A program made the position numbers and the translations under genes. 64,000 bases of DNA from AC-32 sp963813435 (GTDB lineage: Bacteria > Actinomycetota > Thermoleophilia > Gaiellales > Gaiellaceae): the NCBI GenBank assembly GCA_963813435.1, contig CAWEYY010000004.1, positions 186,001-250,000 of the forward strand, in the 5' to 3' direction. The number at the start of each line of letters is the position of its first letter. The stretch's first letter is position 1. Positions 1-8,406 of this stretch are shown one piece after another. Under the pieces are notes generated by a model. That model searched no databases and was not told where the DNA came from. It saw only the letters and a list, made by a program, of their open reading frames with translations.

Positions 1-656
1 GGCGGTTCCACCGTTCCGTGGCGTTGATCACCAACGGCTTCGATCCGGACGACGTCGACACGGCCGGCGGCGAGCCCGATCCGCTGCTCGACCGCGAGCG
101 CGTCTCGATCGTGCACACCGGGAGCATGGGCTTCACCGGGGGCACGGCGAGGCACCTCGTCGATGCGCTGCGGCTGTTGCGCGACGAGGCGCCCGAAGTC
201 GCCGCCAGACTCGAGGTGGTGTTCGCAGGACTCCTGTCGACCGAGGAAGCACAGTTGCTCGGCAGCCCCGACCTGGCCGGAATCGTGCGGTGCATCGGCT
301 CGCTCGAGCGCCTGGCCGTGCTGCGGCTCCAGCGCGCCGCCGACGTCCTGCTCGTCGTGACCGAGGGGTCGAGGCGCCGAAGCGTCGCCACCGGAAAGCT
401 GTTCGAGTATCTGGCGACGAGTCGACCGATCCTCGTCCTGGGCTCGGAGACCGAGGCCGCCCGCATCGTTCTCTCGACGCACAGGGGCACGGCCACGTCG
501 GCCGAGGATCCGCGCGCCATTGCCGCGGCGCTGCGCGAGGTGGTTGGCGACGATCGTCCGCCGCTGACGGATCGCACGGAGCTGGAGCGCTACTCCTGGC
601 CCCGGCTCGCCGCCGCCTACGCGGCCGTGGTGGACGGGGTGTGCGCCGCTCGATGA
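1..656 (+). CDS. Glycosyltransferase family 4-like, C-terminal part (cut by window edge)
   Basis: The reading frame is open from nt 3, so the N-terminal half lies before the window. The remaining part starts just before the 'ITNGFDPDDV' stretch, which in GT4 enzymes marks the linker between the two Rossmann lobes. A second signature, 'GKLFEYLATSRPILVLGSE', fits the nucleotide-sugar-binding lobe, where the Glu contacts the donor. It probably transfers a sugar onto a lipid-linked or surface glycan at the cytoplasmic face of the membrane. Its stop overlaps the next start (ATGA), so the two are translationally coupled. The same 'GKLFEYLA' block occurs in the next gene, which suggests related enzymes. 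The donor and acceptor are unknown. Confidence 0.85.
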   Translation, partial: RFHRSVALITNGFDPDDVDTAGGEPDPLLDRERVSIVHTGSMGFTGGTARHLVDALRLLRDEAPEVAARLEVVFAGLLSTEEAQLLGSPDLAGIVRCIGSLERLAVLRLQRAADVLLVVTEGSRRRSVATGKLFEYLATSRPILVLGSETEAARIVLSTHRGTATSAEDPRAIAAALREVVGDDRPPLTDRTELERYSWPRLAAAYAAVVDGVCAAR

Positions 657-1891
657 CGAAGCGCAGACGGGTTCTCGTGCTTGCCTACTTCTTCCCGCCG
701 ATCGGCGGAGCCGGGGTGCAGCGGACGCTGAAGTTCGTCGAGCATCTCGCCCGGCTCGGGTGGGACGCGACGGTCGTGTCGACGCGCTCTCGCGTCTACG
801 GGGTGCAGGACCCGTCGCTGCTCGACGACGTGCCCCCGGACACGCGCGTCGTGCGTACGGCCGCGTTTCCGCTGGCGAGGTACGCAGGGATTGTCCTCTA
901 CCACCTGCGACTCCGGTCGCTCCGCGCCTGGGTGATCTGGCCGGACGGCGGTATCGGCTGGGCCCCTTTCGCCTTTGCCGCGGCCCTTCGACGAGCACGG
1001 CGCGAGCGGCCCGACGTGCTCTTTTCGACCTCGGCGCCCTACGGTGCACACCTGGTCGCGCTGCTCGTTGCGTGGCTGACCCGGACGCCGTGGGTCGCCG
1101 ACTTTCGCGACGAGTGGTCGGCGAATCCGGGGCTGCAGAGTCAGCCGAGGGCTCTGAACGCGCTTGCCGGCCGGGCTGAGCGAGCGATTGCGGCGCGGGC
1201 GGCCACGGTCGTCGTGGCTGCGGACTACTTCGAGATCGACGGGTTGCCGGCCGAGGACCCGCGCCGGGTCGAGATCGTCAATGGCGCCGACGAGGCGGAT
1301 CTGGCCGCGGCCGCGGGAAACTCGCCGCCGGCCGATCGGTTCGTGCTCGCACATGTCGGAACGATCTACGGTGAGCAAGATCCGACTCCGGTGCTCAGGG
1401 CGCTCGCCGCCCTCGTGTCCCGCGGGGACATCGACGGCGGGCGGGTGGAGGTTCGGCTCGTCGGTGCGATCCGGGACGAGAGGTTCGAGTCCCCGTCCGG
1501 GATCCACGTGGAGTCGGTTGGCTACGTCGGGCACAGAGAGGCCGTTGCCGAGATGGCTCGTGCGACAGCTCTGCTGCTTTACGTTTCGAGCCTGAGCCTT
1601 GCGCCGTCGGGGAAGCTGTTCGAGTACCTCGCCTCGGGCCGGCCGGTGCTCTGCGTCACGCGGCCCGACAACCTGGCCAGCCGCCTCGTCACGGAGTGGG
1701 ACGCCGGTGTGGCCGCCGAGCCGGGCGACCGTCCGGCAATCGAGCGCGCGATTCTCGCCCTCTGGCAACGATGGCAGGCGGACGGCCTGCCCGATCAGGC
1801 CGAGGTGCGGCGGCGGACGCTCGAGCGGTACTCACGGCGAGCGGCCGCCGAGCGTCTCGCGCAGGTGCTGGACGAGGCATGCGGTGCCTGA
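653..1891 (+). CDS. Glycosyltransferase family 4
   Basis: The 412-residue protein has a full-length two-lobe GT4 layout. The N-terminal acceptor loop is 'FFPPIGGAGVQR' at residues 13-24. An interdomain 'VNGADEADL' follows, and the donor-lobe motif 'PSGKLFEYLASGRPVL' lies near residue 330. The ATG at 653 overlaps the upstream stop by 4 nt. Longer in-frame upstream starts would run deep into the preceding gene and are not credible. It sits second in a five-gene plus-strand run ending at 5445 that also encodes a flippase, so it most likely builds a lipid-linked repeat unit. The sugar specificity cannot be read from sequence. Confidence 0.88.
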   Translation: MTKRRRVLVLAYFFPPIGGAGVQRTLKFVEHLARLGWDATVVSTRSRVYGVQDPSLLDDVPPDTRVVRTAAFPLARYAGIVLYHLRLRSLRAWVIWPDGGIGWAPFAFAAALRRARRERPDVLFSTSAPYGAHLVALLVAWLTRTPWVADFRDEWSANPGLQSQPRALNALAGRAERAIAARAATVVVAADYFEIDGLPAEDPRRVEIVNGADEADLAAAAGNSPPADRFVLAHVGTIYGEQDPTPVLRALAALVSRGDIDGGRVEVRLVGAIRDERFESPSGIHVESVGYVGHREAVAEMARATALLLYVSSLSLAPSGKLFEYLASGRPVLCVTRPDNLASRLVTEWDAGVAAEPGDRPAIERAILALWQRWQADGLPDQAEVRRRTLERYSRRAAAERLAQVLDEACGA

Positions 1892-2984
1892 GCGCCTGCG
1901 TGTGCTTGTGGCTGGCTGGTTGAACTCCCCGCACGTCGCCGCGTGGGCCGACGCCGTCGCCGCGGCCGGTCACGATGTCCATGTGGCGGGGCGGGTGGTG
2001 CCGAACTGGCCGGAGCTCGATCTGGGGGTGCCGTCGCACCGCCTGGGAGCGGGCTGGCCGCCGCCGCTCCGCGGCCTGCGTATGAGCTCGGGCCTCGGCA
2101 GGCTCGCGAAGTCGCTCGAGCCCGACATCGTCCACGCCCACTACCTGCCCGAGTACGGCTGGATGGCCGCGCGTGAAGGCCTGGAGCCGCTGATCTGCTC
2201 CGCGTGGGGGTCGGATGTGCTCGCCGGCGGCTGGCTGGCCCGCAGGCGCTCGCGCCCTGCGCTCGACGCCTCGGTGCTCGTGCTCGCGGACTCGGTGCAC
2301 CTCGCGCGCGAGACGCGGGCCATGGCGGGCCGCGACCTGCGTGTGGAGGTCCTCCGCTGGGGGCTGGACCTCGAGCGCTTCGCGCCCGGCGACTCCGCGG
2401 CGGCGCGCGAAGCTCTGGGGCTCCAGATCGACGGCCCGCTCGTGGCGGGCGTGCGCGGACTGCGGCCGATCTACAACCCGGAGCTCCAGCTCGACGCCTT
2501 CGCCCTCGTGCGTGCCGAGCACCCCGAGGCGAAGCTGCTGCTCAAGCACCCGTTGGTCGAGACACCGCGCGCCGTGCTGGCGGCGATCGAGCAGCGCGAT
2601 CTCGAAGGCGCCGTCACGGTCCTGGGCAACGTTCCCGCCGAGCGGCTTCCGGACGTCTACCGCGCTGCGGACGTCGTGATGTCCGTCCCGTCGAGCGACA
2701 GCTCGCCGCGCAGCGTGTGGGAGACCCTCGCCTGCGGCCGTCCGGTCGTCGTCTCCGACCTTCCGTGGGCGCGGGACGAGCTCGTTGCCGACGAGCAGGC
2801 GCTGCTCGTCCCTCTCGACGCAGACGCGCTGGCGGCCGCGCTCATCCGCGTGCTCGACGACGACGACCTCGCCCGGCGCCTCGCGGCGAACGGTCGAGCG
2901 CTCGCGGTCGCCGAGCTCGACCCCGCCGCGTGCACCGCGCGCATCGACTCCCTCTACCGCGAAGTGACGGAGGCCCGGCGCTGA
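1884..2984 (+). CDS. Glycosyltransferase family 4
   Basis: This 366-residue GT4 starts at GTG 1884 and overlaps the preceding stop by 8 nt. That start places 'LRVLVAGWLNSPHVAAWA', a typical first beta strand and acceptor loop, at the N-terminus. 'HAHYLPEYGWMA' and 'CSAWGSDVL' lie in the N-lobe. The donor lobe ends with 'SSDSSPRSVWETLACGRPVV', in which the Glu-Thr-Leu-Ala segment corresponds to the GT4 catalytic Glu motif. It is part of the plus-strand operon at 1-5445. The acceptor and donor sugars are unknown. Confidence 0.87.
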   Translation: MPERLRVLVAGWLNSPHVAAWADAVAAAGHDVHVAGRVVPNWPELDLGVPSHRLGAGWPPPLRGLRMSSGLGRLAKSLEPDIVHAHYLPEYGWMAAREGLEPLICSAWGSDVLAGGWLARRRSRPALDASVLVLADSVHLARETRAMAGRDLRVEVLRWGLDLERFAPGDSAAAREALGLQIDGPLVAGVRGLRPIYNPELQLDAFALVRAEHPEAKLLLKHPLVETPRAVLAAIEQRDLEGAVTVLGNVPAERLPDVYRAADVVMSVPSSDSSPRSVWETLACGRPVVVSDLPWARDELVADEQALLVPLDADALAAALIRVLDDDDLARRLAANGRALAVAELDPAACTARIDSLYREVTEARR

Positions 2985-4333
2985 GCGCGCCACGTCGCCG
3001 GCATCTCGGCGCGGGCGCCTCGCTGTCCGTTGTGGTTCAGGGAGGACCGCTCGCTGCCGCGGCCCTCCTCAGCATCGTCCTCGCGCGAACGATCGGGCCC
3101 TCGGGAAACGGCCGGTTCGCGCTGCTGGTGACACTCAGTGGGCTCACGGCGATGGTCGTGTCGCTCGGGCTGTCGGCGGGCATCACCTACGAGGTCAGCC
3201 GCGGCCGCTGGTCCGTGCGGGAGGCCTTCCGGACGAGCTACGTCGCCGGGCTCGTGCTTGGCCTGATCGGATTCGTCGGCGGGCTCCTGGTGTTCGAGCT
3301 GCTGCACGACTCCGTGTTCCACGGCATCCGGACCGAGCTCGCCGTCGTGGCGCTCGCGAGCCTTCCGCCCGTGCTCGCGTACCAGTTTGCCGACTCGATC
3401 CTGCTCGCGCGTGAGCGATACGAGGGCTACGCGGCCCTCGAGCTCTCGCACTCGGCCACGCTGCTGGTCGTCGGCGCCGGGCTAGCCATCGCCTACGGAT
3501 TGAGCGGCGCGGTGGTCGGCCTCCCCGCGGCAGCCCTCGTCGGCGCGGTGGTCGGGGTGTTCCTGCTCGTCCCGGAGGCGCGGCGAGACACGGTTGTGGA
3601 CAAGGGCGAGTCGCTCGTGCGAGCTCTCCGCTTCGGGCTGCAGAGCTGGGGCGCGAACCTCCTCCAGCAGATCAATTACCGCTTCGACGTTCTGATCCTC
3701 GCTGCCTTCGCGAGCGTGAGCGCGGTGGGCGTCTATTCGGTCGCACTCACACTGACGAGCGTGGCATGGGTGCTCCCGCAGGCGCTGCAGACGGTGCTCT
3801 TCCCCCGCGTGGCGAGCCTGGACGAAGCGACGCTGGCCGGCGAGGTCAGCGTCGAGGAGGCGGACGTCGCGCTCGCCAAGGCCGTTCGCCACGGAGTGCT
3901 GCTGACGATCCCGACCGCGTTCATCATCAGCCTGCTGCTCCTCGTCGCCGTGCCACTGCTGTACGGGCCCAAGTTCCACGACACGATCTGGCTCGGCTTC
4001 ATCCTCTTGCCGGGGACACTCCTTCTCGGGGTGGGCAAGATCCTCGGCTCCGGGATCACCGGCCGCGGGTACCCGCGGTACGCGCTCTACGGCAGCGGGG
4101 CGTCGGCAGTCGTGGCGCTCGCCCTTTACTTCGGCCTGATTCCTCCCTTCCACGCATGGGGTGCGGCCGTCGGCTCGTCGCTCGCCTACACCTTCGGTGC
4201 ATTGCTCGGGCTGTATTTCTTCCGCCGGGTCACGACGATCGGCTTCCGCCAGGCGTTCGTGCCCCGGACCGAGGACGTGGCCGACTACGGGGACCTCTTT
4301 CGGCTGGCGAGGGCCTGGCGACCCGGTCAGTGA
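2981..4333 (+). CDS. Wzx-like polysaccharide flippase (MATE/MOP superfamily)
   Basis: The protein of about 450 residues is almost entirely hydrophobic, with roughly 12 membrane segments, as in oligosaccharidyl-lipid flippases. These move undecaprenyl-linked units across the plasma membrane. The first helix is near 'LAAAALLSIVLARTIGPSGN', a common Wzx opening. The start is uncertain. CTG 2981 forms a CTGA overlap with the upstream stop and keeps the full first helix. GTG 2930 would overlap by 55 nt, and GTG 3032 would trim the helix. It is flanked by glycosyltransferases in one operon. A separate Wzm/Wzt ABC exporter lies at 22966-25024, so two export routes may exist. Confidence 0.85.
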   Translation: MSAPRRRHLGAGASLSVVVQGGPLAAAALLSIVLARTIGPSGNGRFALLVTLSGLTAMVVSLGLSAGITYEVSRGRWSVREAFRTSYVAGLVLGLIGFVGGLLVFELLHDSVFHGIRTELAVVALASLPPVLAYQFADSILLARERYEGYAALELSHSATLLVVGAGLAIAYGLSGAVVGLPAAALVGAVVGVFLLVPEARRDTVVDKGESLVRALRFGLQSWGANLLQQINYRFDVLILAAFASVSAVGVYSVALTLTSVAWVLPQALQTVLFPRVASLDEATLAGEVSVEEADVALAKAVRHGVLLTIPTAFIISLLLLVAVPLLYGPKFHDTIWLGFILLPGTLLLGVGKILGSGITGRGYPRYALYGSGASAVVALALYFGLIPPFHAWGAAVGSSLAYTFGALLGLYFFRRVTTIGFRQAFVPRTEDVADYGDLFRLARAWRPGQ

Positions 4334-5445
4334 GCGGACGGACGGTCCTCGTCCTGCCGAGGTGGTACCCGACCGCGCGCGAACCGCTGTCGGGTCCGTT
4401 CACACGCGACCACGCGCGGGCCGCGGCTGCCTTCGGCCATCGGCTGGTCATCCTCGTCAACGAAGGTCCCGACGGGGCCGTCCGCGGCCTCCTTGCCTTC
4501 ACGGAGGAGCGAGACGGGCCGCTGCGTGTCGTCCACGTCAGCTACCAACGCGGACTCGGCCGCGTCGCGTACCTGTCCGCCGCACTGCTCCTTGCGCGGC
4601 GCCTGGCGCGCGAGGGGACGCCGGTCGACCTGATCCACGCGCACGTCCACGGGATGGCGCTGCCGGCGGCGCTCGTCGGGTCGCTTCTCCGGCGGCCGTT
4701 CGTGGTCACCGAGCACTCCAGCGAGTGGTCCCGCCGGACGATCACGCCGCAGGCGCTCCGCCGGGCGCGGATCGCGTTTCCGCGCGCCGCTTTAATCTGT
4801 CCGGTGAACGAGCAGCTGCGGCGTGCGATCGAGAGCTACGGCGTGCGGGGCCGGTTCCGGGTCGTGCCGAACACCGTCGACACCGCGATCTTCCATCCAC
4901 CTGCTGCGCGCGTAGGCCCTTCCGGGACACTCGTCAACGTCGCGCTGCACGTGGAGGTGAAGGCCCTCGACGTGCTCCTGCGAGCGCTTCCGCGGGTCGT
5001 TGCTCGGCGGCCGGACACGCGGCTCGAGCTGATTGGCAACGGGCCGCTGACCGCCGACCTAAAGGCTCTCGCGGGTGAGCTCGACCTCGGCGGGCGGGTC
5101 CGCTTCGCTGGCCGGGCCAGTCCGCCGGAGATCGCGGACGCGCTGCGAGCCGCCGACGCGTTCGTGCTCTCGAGCCTGAGCGAGAACATGCCGCTCGCGG
5201 TTCTGGAGGCTCTCTGTTGCGGGCTGCCCGTCGCCGCGAGCGATGTCGGCGGAGTCCCCGAGGCGGTTGGCGACGACGGCGAGCTCGCGCCGGCCGGCGA
5301 CCCCGAGGCGCTGGCGGAGGCGATCGAGCGCCTCCTCGGCCGCTACGACAGCTTCGACCGCGAGGACGTCGCGCGCCGCGCTGCCGCCCGCTGGTCGTTC
5401 GAGGCGGTCGGCGGCGTCTGGGACGAGATCTACCGCTCGCTCTGA
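4330..5445 (+). CDS. Glycosyltransferase family 4
   Basis: The 371-residue protein starts at GTG 4330, which overlaps the flippase stop (GTGA). It is a textbook GT4. 'LPRWYPTAREPLSGPFTRDH' is the N-terminal loop, 'HAHVHGMALPAA' lies in the N-lobe and 'VVPNTVDTAIFHP' in the linker. The donor lobe holds 'SLSENMPLAVLEALCCGLPV', with both Glu residues of the E-x7-E motif. It is the last gene of the plus-strand operon, and its 3' end overlaps the convergent methyltransferase by 16 nt. It probably adds a hexose or deoxyhexose to the lipid-linked glycan; the substrate is unknown. Confidence 0.9.
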   Translation: MSGRTVLVLPRWYPTAREPLSGPFTRDHARAAAAFGHRLVILVNEGPDGAVRGLLAFTEERDGPLRVVHVSYQRGLGRVAYLSAALLLARRLAREGTPVDLIHAHVHGMALPAALVGSLLRRPFVVTEHSSEWSRRTITPQALRRARIAFPRAALICPVNEQLRRAIESYGVRGRFRVVPNTVDTAIFHPPAARVGPSGTLVNVALHVEVKALDVLLRALPRVVARRPDTRLELIGNGPLTADLKALAGELDLGGRVRFAGRASPPEIADALRAADAFVLSSLSENMPLAVLEALCCGLPVAASDVGGVPEAVGDDGELAPAGDPEALAEAIERLLGRYDSFDREDVARRAAARWSFEAVGGVWDEIYRSL

Positions 5446-6116
5446 GCGCGCCAGAGCCCGAGGTAGTGCGTCCGCATCGAAGGCACGGCGGTCACCGTCC
5501 GCGCGAGCAGGTCGTGCCTTCCCGCCGCCTGCGCCGCGCCGAAGTTGAGAGCGGGCCGAAGGAGCAGCGCCGGAGGGCCGAAGAGTCGGAGCAGCTCGGC
5601 CCGGTCGATTGCGACGGTCGGTGTCCCGCGTTCCGCCTTGCCTGCCTGCCGCATGTCGAACGAGAGCACCCACACGCTTGAGACCCGGCGCATCTCCTGT
5701 GCCGCGGCGAGCCGGACGGCGCCGTCGACGATCGACGAGAGGCACGTGAACTGCGTGACGAGGTCGAAGGCCCGATCCTCGAAGGGCAGCTCCGTCGCGC
5801 TCCCGACGTGCCACTCCAGCGCGGGGTAGCGCTCCCGGGCTTCCGCGATCCGGCTCTCCATCAGGTCGATGCCGTGGCAATCTCCCGCGCCGTACTCGCG
5901 CATCCGGTGAAGGAAGTAGCCGCTCCCGCACCCGACGTCGAGCACGCTGGCGCCGGCGATCCGGACGTCAGCGTCGGCAAGAGCCCGCAGGAGCGCGCGC
6001 TCGAGGCTCTGCATGTACGAGACGTAGCCGGGGTTGTCCCACCGGTAGGGGCTCCCCTCTGCCGCATCGCGAGCCTCGTACTCGGCGCGGATCCTGTCGA
6101 GCTCGGAGCCGCTCAC
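5430..6116 (-). CDS. SAM-dependent methyltransferase (class I, Methyltransf_11/25 type)
   Basis: The 228-residue protein carries motif I 'SVLDVGCGSGYF' near residue 55 and 'FDLVTQFTCLSSI' for the post-motif strand. GTG 6116 is chosen because it overlaps the stop of the upstream nucleotidyltransferase gene by 4 nt (GTGA). Longer starts would sit inside that gene. It is the last of a five-gene minus-strand operon (9624 to 5430) with two GT2s, a methyltransferase and a sugar nucleotidyltransferase. Methylation of a glycan or sugar nucleotide is the natural inference; the acceptor is unknown. Confidence 0.85.
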   Translation of the reverse strand: MSGSELDRIRAEYEARDAAEGSPYRWDNPGYVSYMQSLERALLRALADADVRIAGASVLDVGCGSGYFLHRMREYGAGDCHGIDLMESRIAEARERYPALEWHVGSATELPFEDRAFDLVTQFTCLSSIVDGAVRLAAAQEMRRVSSVWVLSFDMRQAGKAERGTPTVAIDRAELLRLFGPPALLLRPALNFGAAQAAGRHDLLARTVTAVPSMRTHYLGLWRAQSER

Positions 6117-6835
6117 GTTGCGAAGGTTCCGGGCGAGCGCTCGAAGGCCTCGACCGCCCGCTGGTGCTCTTCGGGGGTGCCGATGTCGTACCACTCGGCA
6201 TTGCTCCGGAAGCTCGCGACGTTCTCTCCCGCATCAAGGAGGCGCTGCACGAGCTCCGGGAACTGACAAGGCCCCTCCGCAGGGAGGTGCGCCAGCGCAC
6301 GCTCGTCGTAGGCGTAGATCCCCATGCTCACGTGGTAGTCGAGCTTCGGCTTCTCCCGGTAGGCGACGATCCGGTCGCCGTCGGTCTCGATCACGCCGAG
6401 GTCGATGTCGACCCGCTTCGCGTGCGTGGCGACGGTGAGCGCGGCCCCGCTCCGCTCGTGGAACGCCACGAGCTCGCGATAGTCCAGCGTCGTTAGGATG
6501 TCGCCGTTCATCGCGATGAATGTGCCCTCGAGGTCGGGGATCAGACGGAGTGCGCCCGCGGTGCCGAGCGGCTCGTCCTCACGGTGCCAGCGGAGCTCGA
6601 GGTCGGCCGGGAGCGAGCTCGACTCGGAGAAGTAGGCCTGGATCAGCTCGCCGAGGTGGCCGACGCAGACGTCGGCCTTCCGCACGCCGCACGCGTTCAG
6701 CCGGCGCAGGATGTGTTCCAGGATCGGCCGCTCCCCGACCGGGACCAGCGGCTTCGGGAGCACGGTCGTGTACGGCCGCAGGCGCGTTCCGAGCCCTCCG
6801 GCGAGGATCACGGCTCTCAGGTCCGGGGCTCCCAC
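6113..6835 (-). CDS. Sugar-1-phosphate nucleotidyltransferase
   Basis: The 240-residue protein opens with the NTP-transferase signature 'AVILAGGLGTRLRPYT' (residues 8-23) followed by 'LPKPLVPVGERPILEHI'. It contains 'AMNGDILT' for the metal-binding Asp and 'GDRIVAYREKPK' for the substrate loop. It should couple a sugar-1-phosphate to a nucleotide to make an activated donor for neighbouring glycosyltransferases. It lacks the C-terminal left-handed beta-helix of acyl- or acetyl-transferring relatives, so it is a short RfbA/RmlA- or HddC-like form. The exact sugar is not determinable. It overlaps the downstream methyltransferase by 4 nt. Confidence 0.88.
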   Translation of the reverse strand: MGAPDLRAVILAGGLGTRLRPYTTVLPKPLVPVGERPILEHILRRLNACGVRKADVCVGHLGELIQAYFSESSSLPADLELRWHREDEPLGTAGALRLIPDLEGTFIAMNGDILTTLDYRELVAFHERSGAALTVATHAKRVDIDLGVIETDGDRIVAYREKPKLDYHVSMGIYAYDERALAHLPAEGPCQFPELVQRLLDAGENVASFRSNAEWYDIGTPEEHQRAVEAFERSPGTFAT

Positions 6836-6850
6836 ATTGCAGAGGCTATG

Positions 6851-7462
6851 TCAGCTCACTTTGACCAGCACAAACTCGAGCTCGTAGCACGGGAGGATCC
6901 AGGCAAGGTTCTCCTCGTAGAGCTCCTGGAGCCAGACGCTCCTGTTGACGAGCCGGCCGATCGCGGCCTTGACGCGGTAGCGGAACCGGAACTCCATCGA
7001 GGAGCGGAAGTTCAACCGCACCCGCTCGAGGCGGAGCCGCTGGACGTGGCCGTACGTGGGCACGCGACGCCGGAGCAGCCCGTCGTCCGCGAAGTACGAG
7101 AACGTGTAGAGCCCGAACGGCCGGCGATGCGTCGGGTCCGAGTAGTAGTAGGGGTTAGAGAAGTGGGGAACGCGAACGTGCAGCCGCCCGCCGACCACGA
7201 GGACGCGCTCCAGCTCTTCGACGAGCGAGTCGAGCTCGTCTATGTGCTCCAGGAGGTGAGAGGAGTAGACCTCCGACACGGACTCGGGGCGGAGCGCGCG
7301 AAGGACGCCGAGCACGTCACCGACCACGTCGACGGCGGGTCCGTCGATCGCATCCACGCCGATGTAGTCGGGCTCACGCTTGGTGGGGCCGCACCCGAGG
7401 TCGAGCTTCAACGCCTCCTCTCGGGCGAGAGCGCCGACCTTGTCCACGATCGCCTGGGCCAT
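6851..7462 (-). CDS. SAM-dependent methyltransferase (Methyltransf_11 type)
   Basis: The 203-residue protein starts with 'LKLDLGCGPTKREPDYIGVD' (motif I near residue 19). It then shows 'EVYSSHLLEHIDE' and 'GGRLHVRVPHF', typical of the short methyltransferases found in polysaccharide loci. Its ATG overlaps the stop of the upstream GT2 (ATGA at 7462), showing co-translation. The C-terminal third, after 'PYYYSDPTHRRPFGLYTFSYF', is conserved in this subgroup. The methyl acceptor is unknown. Confidence 0.82.
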   Translation of the reverse strand: MAQAIVDKVGALAREEALKLDLGCGPTKREPDYIGVDAIDGPAVDVVGDVLGVLRALRPESVSEVYSSHLLEHIDELDSLVEELERVLVVGGRLHVRVPHFSNPYYYSDPTHRRPFGLYTFSYFADDGLLRRRVPTYGHVQRLRLERVRLNFRSSMEFRFRYRVKAAIGRLVNRSVWLQELYEENLAWILPCYELEFVLVKVS

Positions 7463-8391
7463 CAGTGGCCCCGGAACGTCTCCGCCAGCCGCTTGCGGAC
7501 GGCGCGGCTTGCGGTCTCGAAGGCCGTGGGCGGGTGCTGGCGGAACGCCTCGAGTGTCCAGCGCGCGGCGCGCGTGTTGCTCCTGCCGCGCTCGCGGACG
7601 GCGGCGGTGACGAGCTGCTCGGCGAGCGTCCGACGAAGCTCGTTGCCTAGGCGAGCTTTCGCCTCCGGGAACATGCTCACGAACAGCTCCAGCAGGTTTG
7701 CGCGTGCGCGCGCGAGGTTGGCCGAGAAGAGCACGTTCGTGAGGTTGCCCGCGTGCCGGCGGTAGCGCATTACAACCCGCTCTTCGTGGGCGAACTGCCA
7801 GTCGAGGGCAAGCGTCAGGTAAAGGAGGTAGTCGTCGTAGGACGGGTACCCCGGGTTTACGAAGCCGAGACCGCGCTGCTCGATCGCCGAGCGCCGCAGC
7901 AGGACCGTGCCGGTCATCACAAAGCAGCCGAGCCGGACCAGCTCGACGAGCTGGTCGGCCTCCCTGTTCCAGTCGCGCTCCCAGGGAACTGGACTCCCGG
8001 TTGCACTATCGAAGGCTTCGTACTCGGCGTGAACGAGGCCTACCTCGGGCATCGCGCCGAGAAGCTCGACCTGGGGACCAACCTTCCCCGGCAGCCAAAG
8101 GTCGTCGCTGTCCAGCAGGCCGATCAGCTCCCCTTCAGCAAGGCTCAGCGCGTGGGCGCGCGTCTCGGCGATCCCTTCCTGGCGCTCGTGGCGGAGCACG
8201 CGCATCCGCCCTGGAGGCGCCTCCGCCGCGCAACCCTCGAGCACGTCGGCCGTGGCGTCGTCCGAGCCGTCGTCGATCGCGATCAGCTCGAGCCGCTCGT
8301 AGTCCTGGTCGAGCACGCTCGTCGCAGCGGCCGCCGCGTACGCCTCGTGGTTGCGCGCCGCCATGAGCACGCTGACGAGTGGCTCGGTCAA
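7462..8391 (-). CDS. Glycosyltransferase family 2
   Basis: The 309-residue GT-A-fold enzyme begins 'VSVLMAARNHEAYAAAAATS' and has 'AIDDGSDDATADVL' (UDP-binding Asp residues near 38). 'GLLDSDDLW' is the metal-binding DxD-type motif near residue 94. The part after residue 200 is predicted helical and fits the variable acceptor region. It lies 15 nt downstream of the DPM-like GT2 in the minus-strand operon. The sugar donor is unknown. Confidence 0.88.
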   Translation of the reverse strand: MTEPLVSVLMAARNHEAYAAAAATSVLDQDYERLELIAIDDGSDDATADVLEGCAAEAPPGRMRVLRHERQEGIAETRAHALSLAEGELIGLLDSDDLWLPGKVGPQVELLGAMPEVGLVHAEYEAFDSATGSPVPWERDWNREADQLVELVRLGCFVMTGTVLLRRSAIEQRGLGFVNPGYPSYDDYLLYLTLALDWQFAHEERVVMRYRRHAGNLTNVLFSANLARARANLLELFVSMFPEAKARLGNELRRTLAEQLVTAAVRERGRSNTRAARWTLEAFRQHPPTAFETASRAVRKRLAETFRGH

Positions 8392-8406
8392 GGTGTCCCT
8401 AGGTGC

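Noticed and set aside
617..1768. 383-residue minus-strand open frame opposite the second GT4 gene
   Set aside because: It is antisense to a complete GT4 with canonical motifs, and its composition is typical of GC-driven spurious frames.
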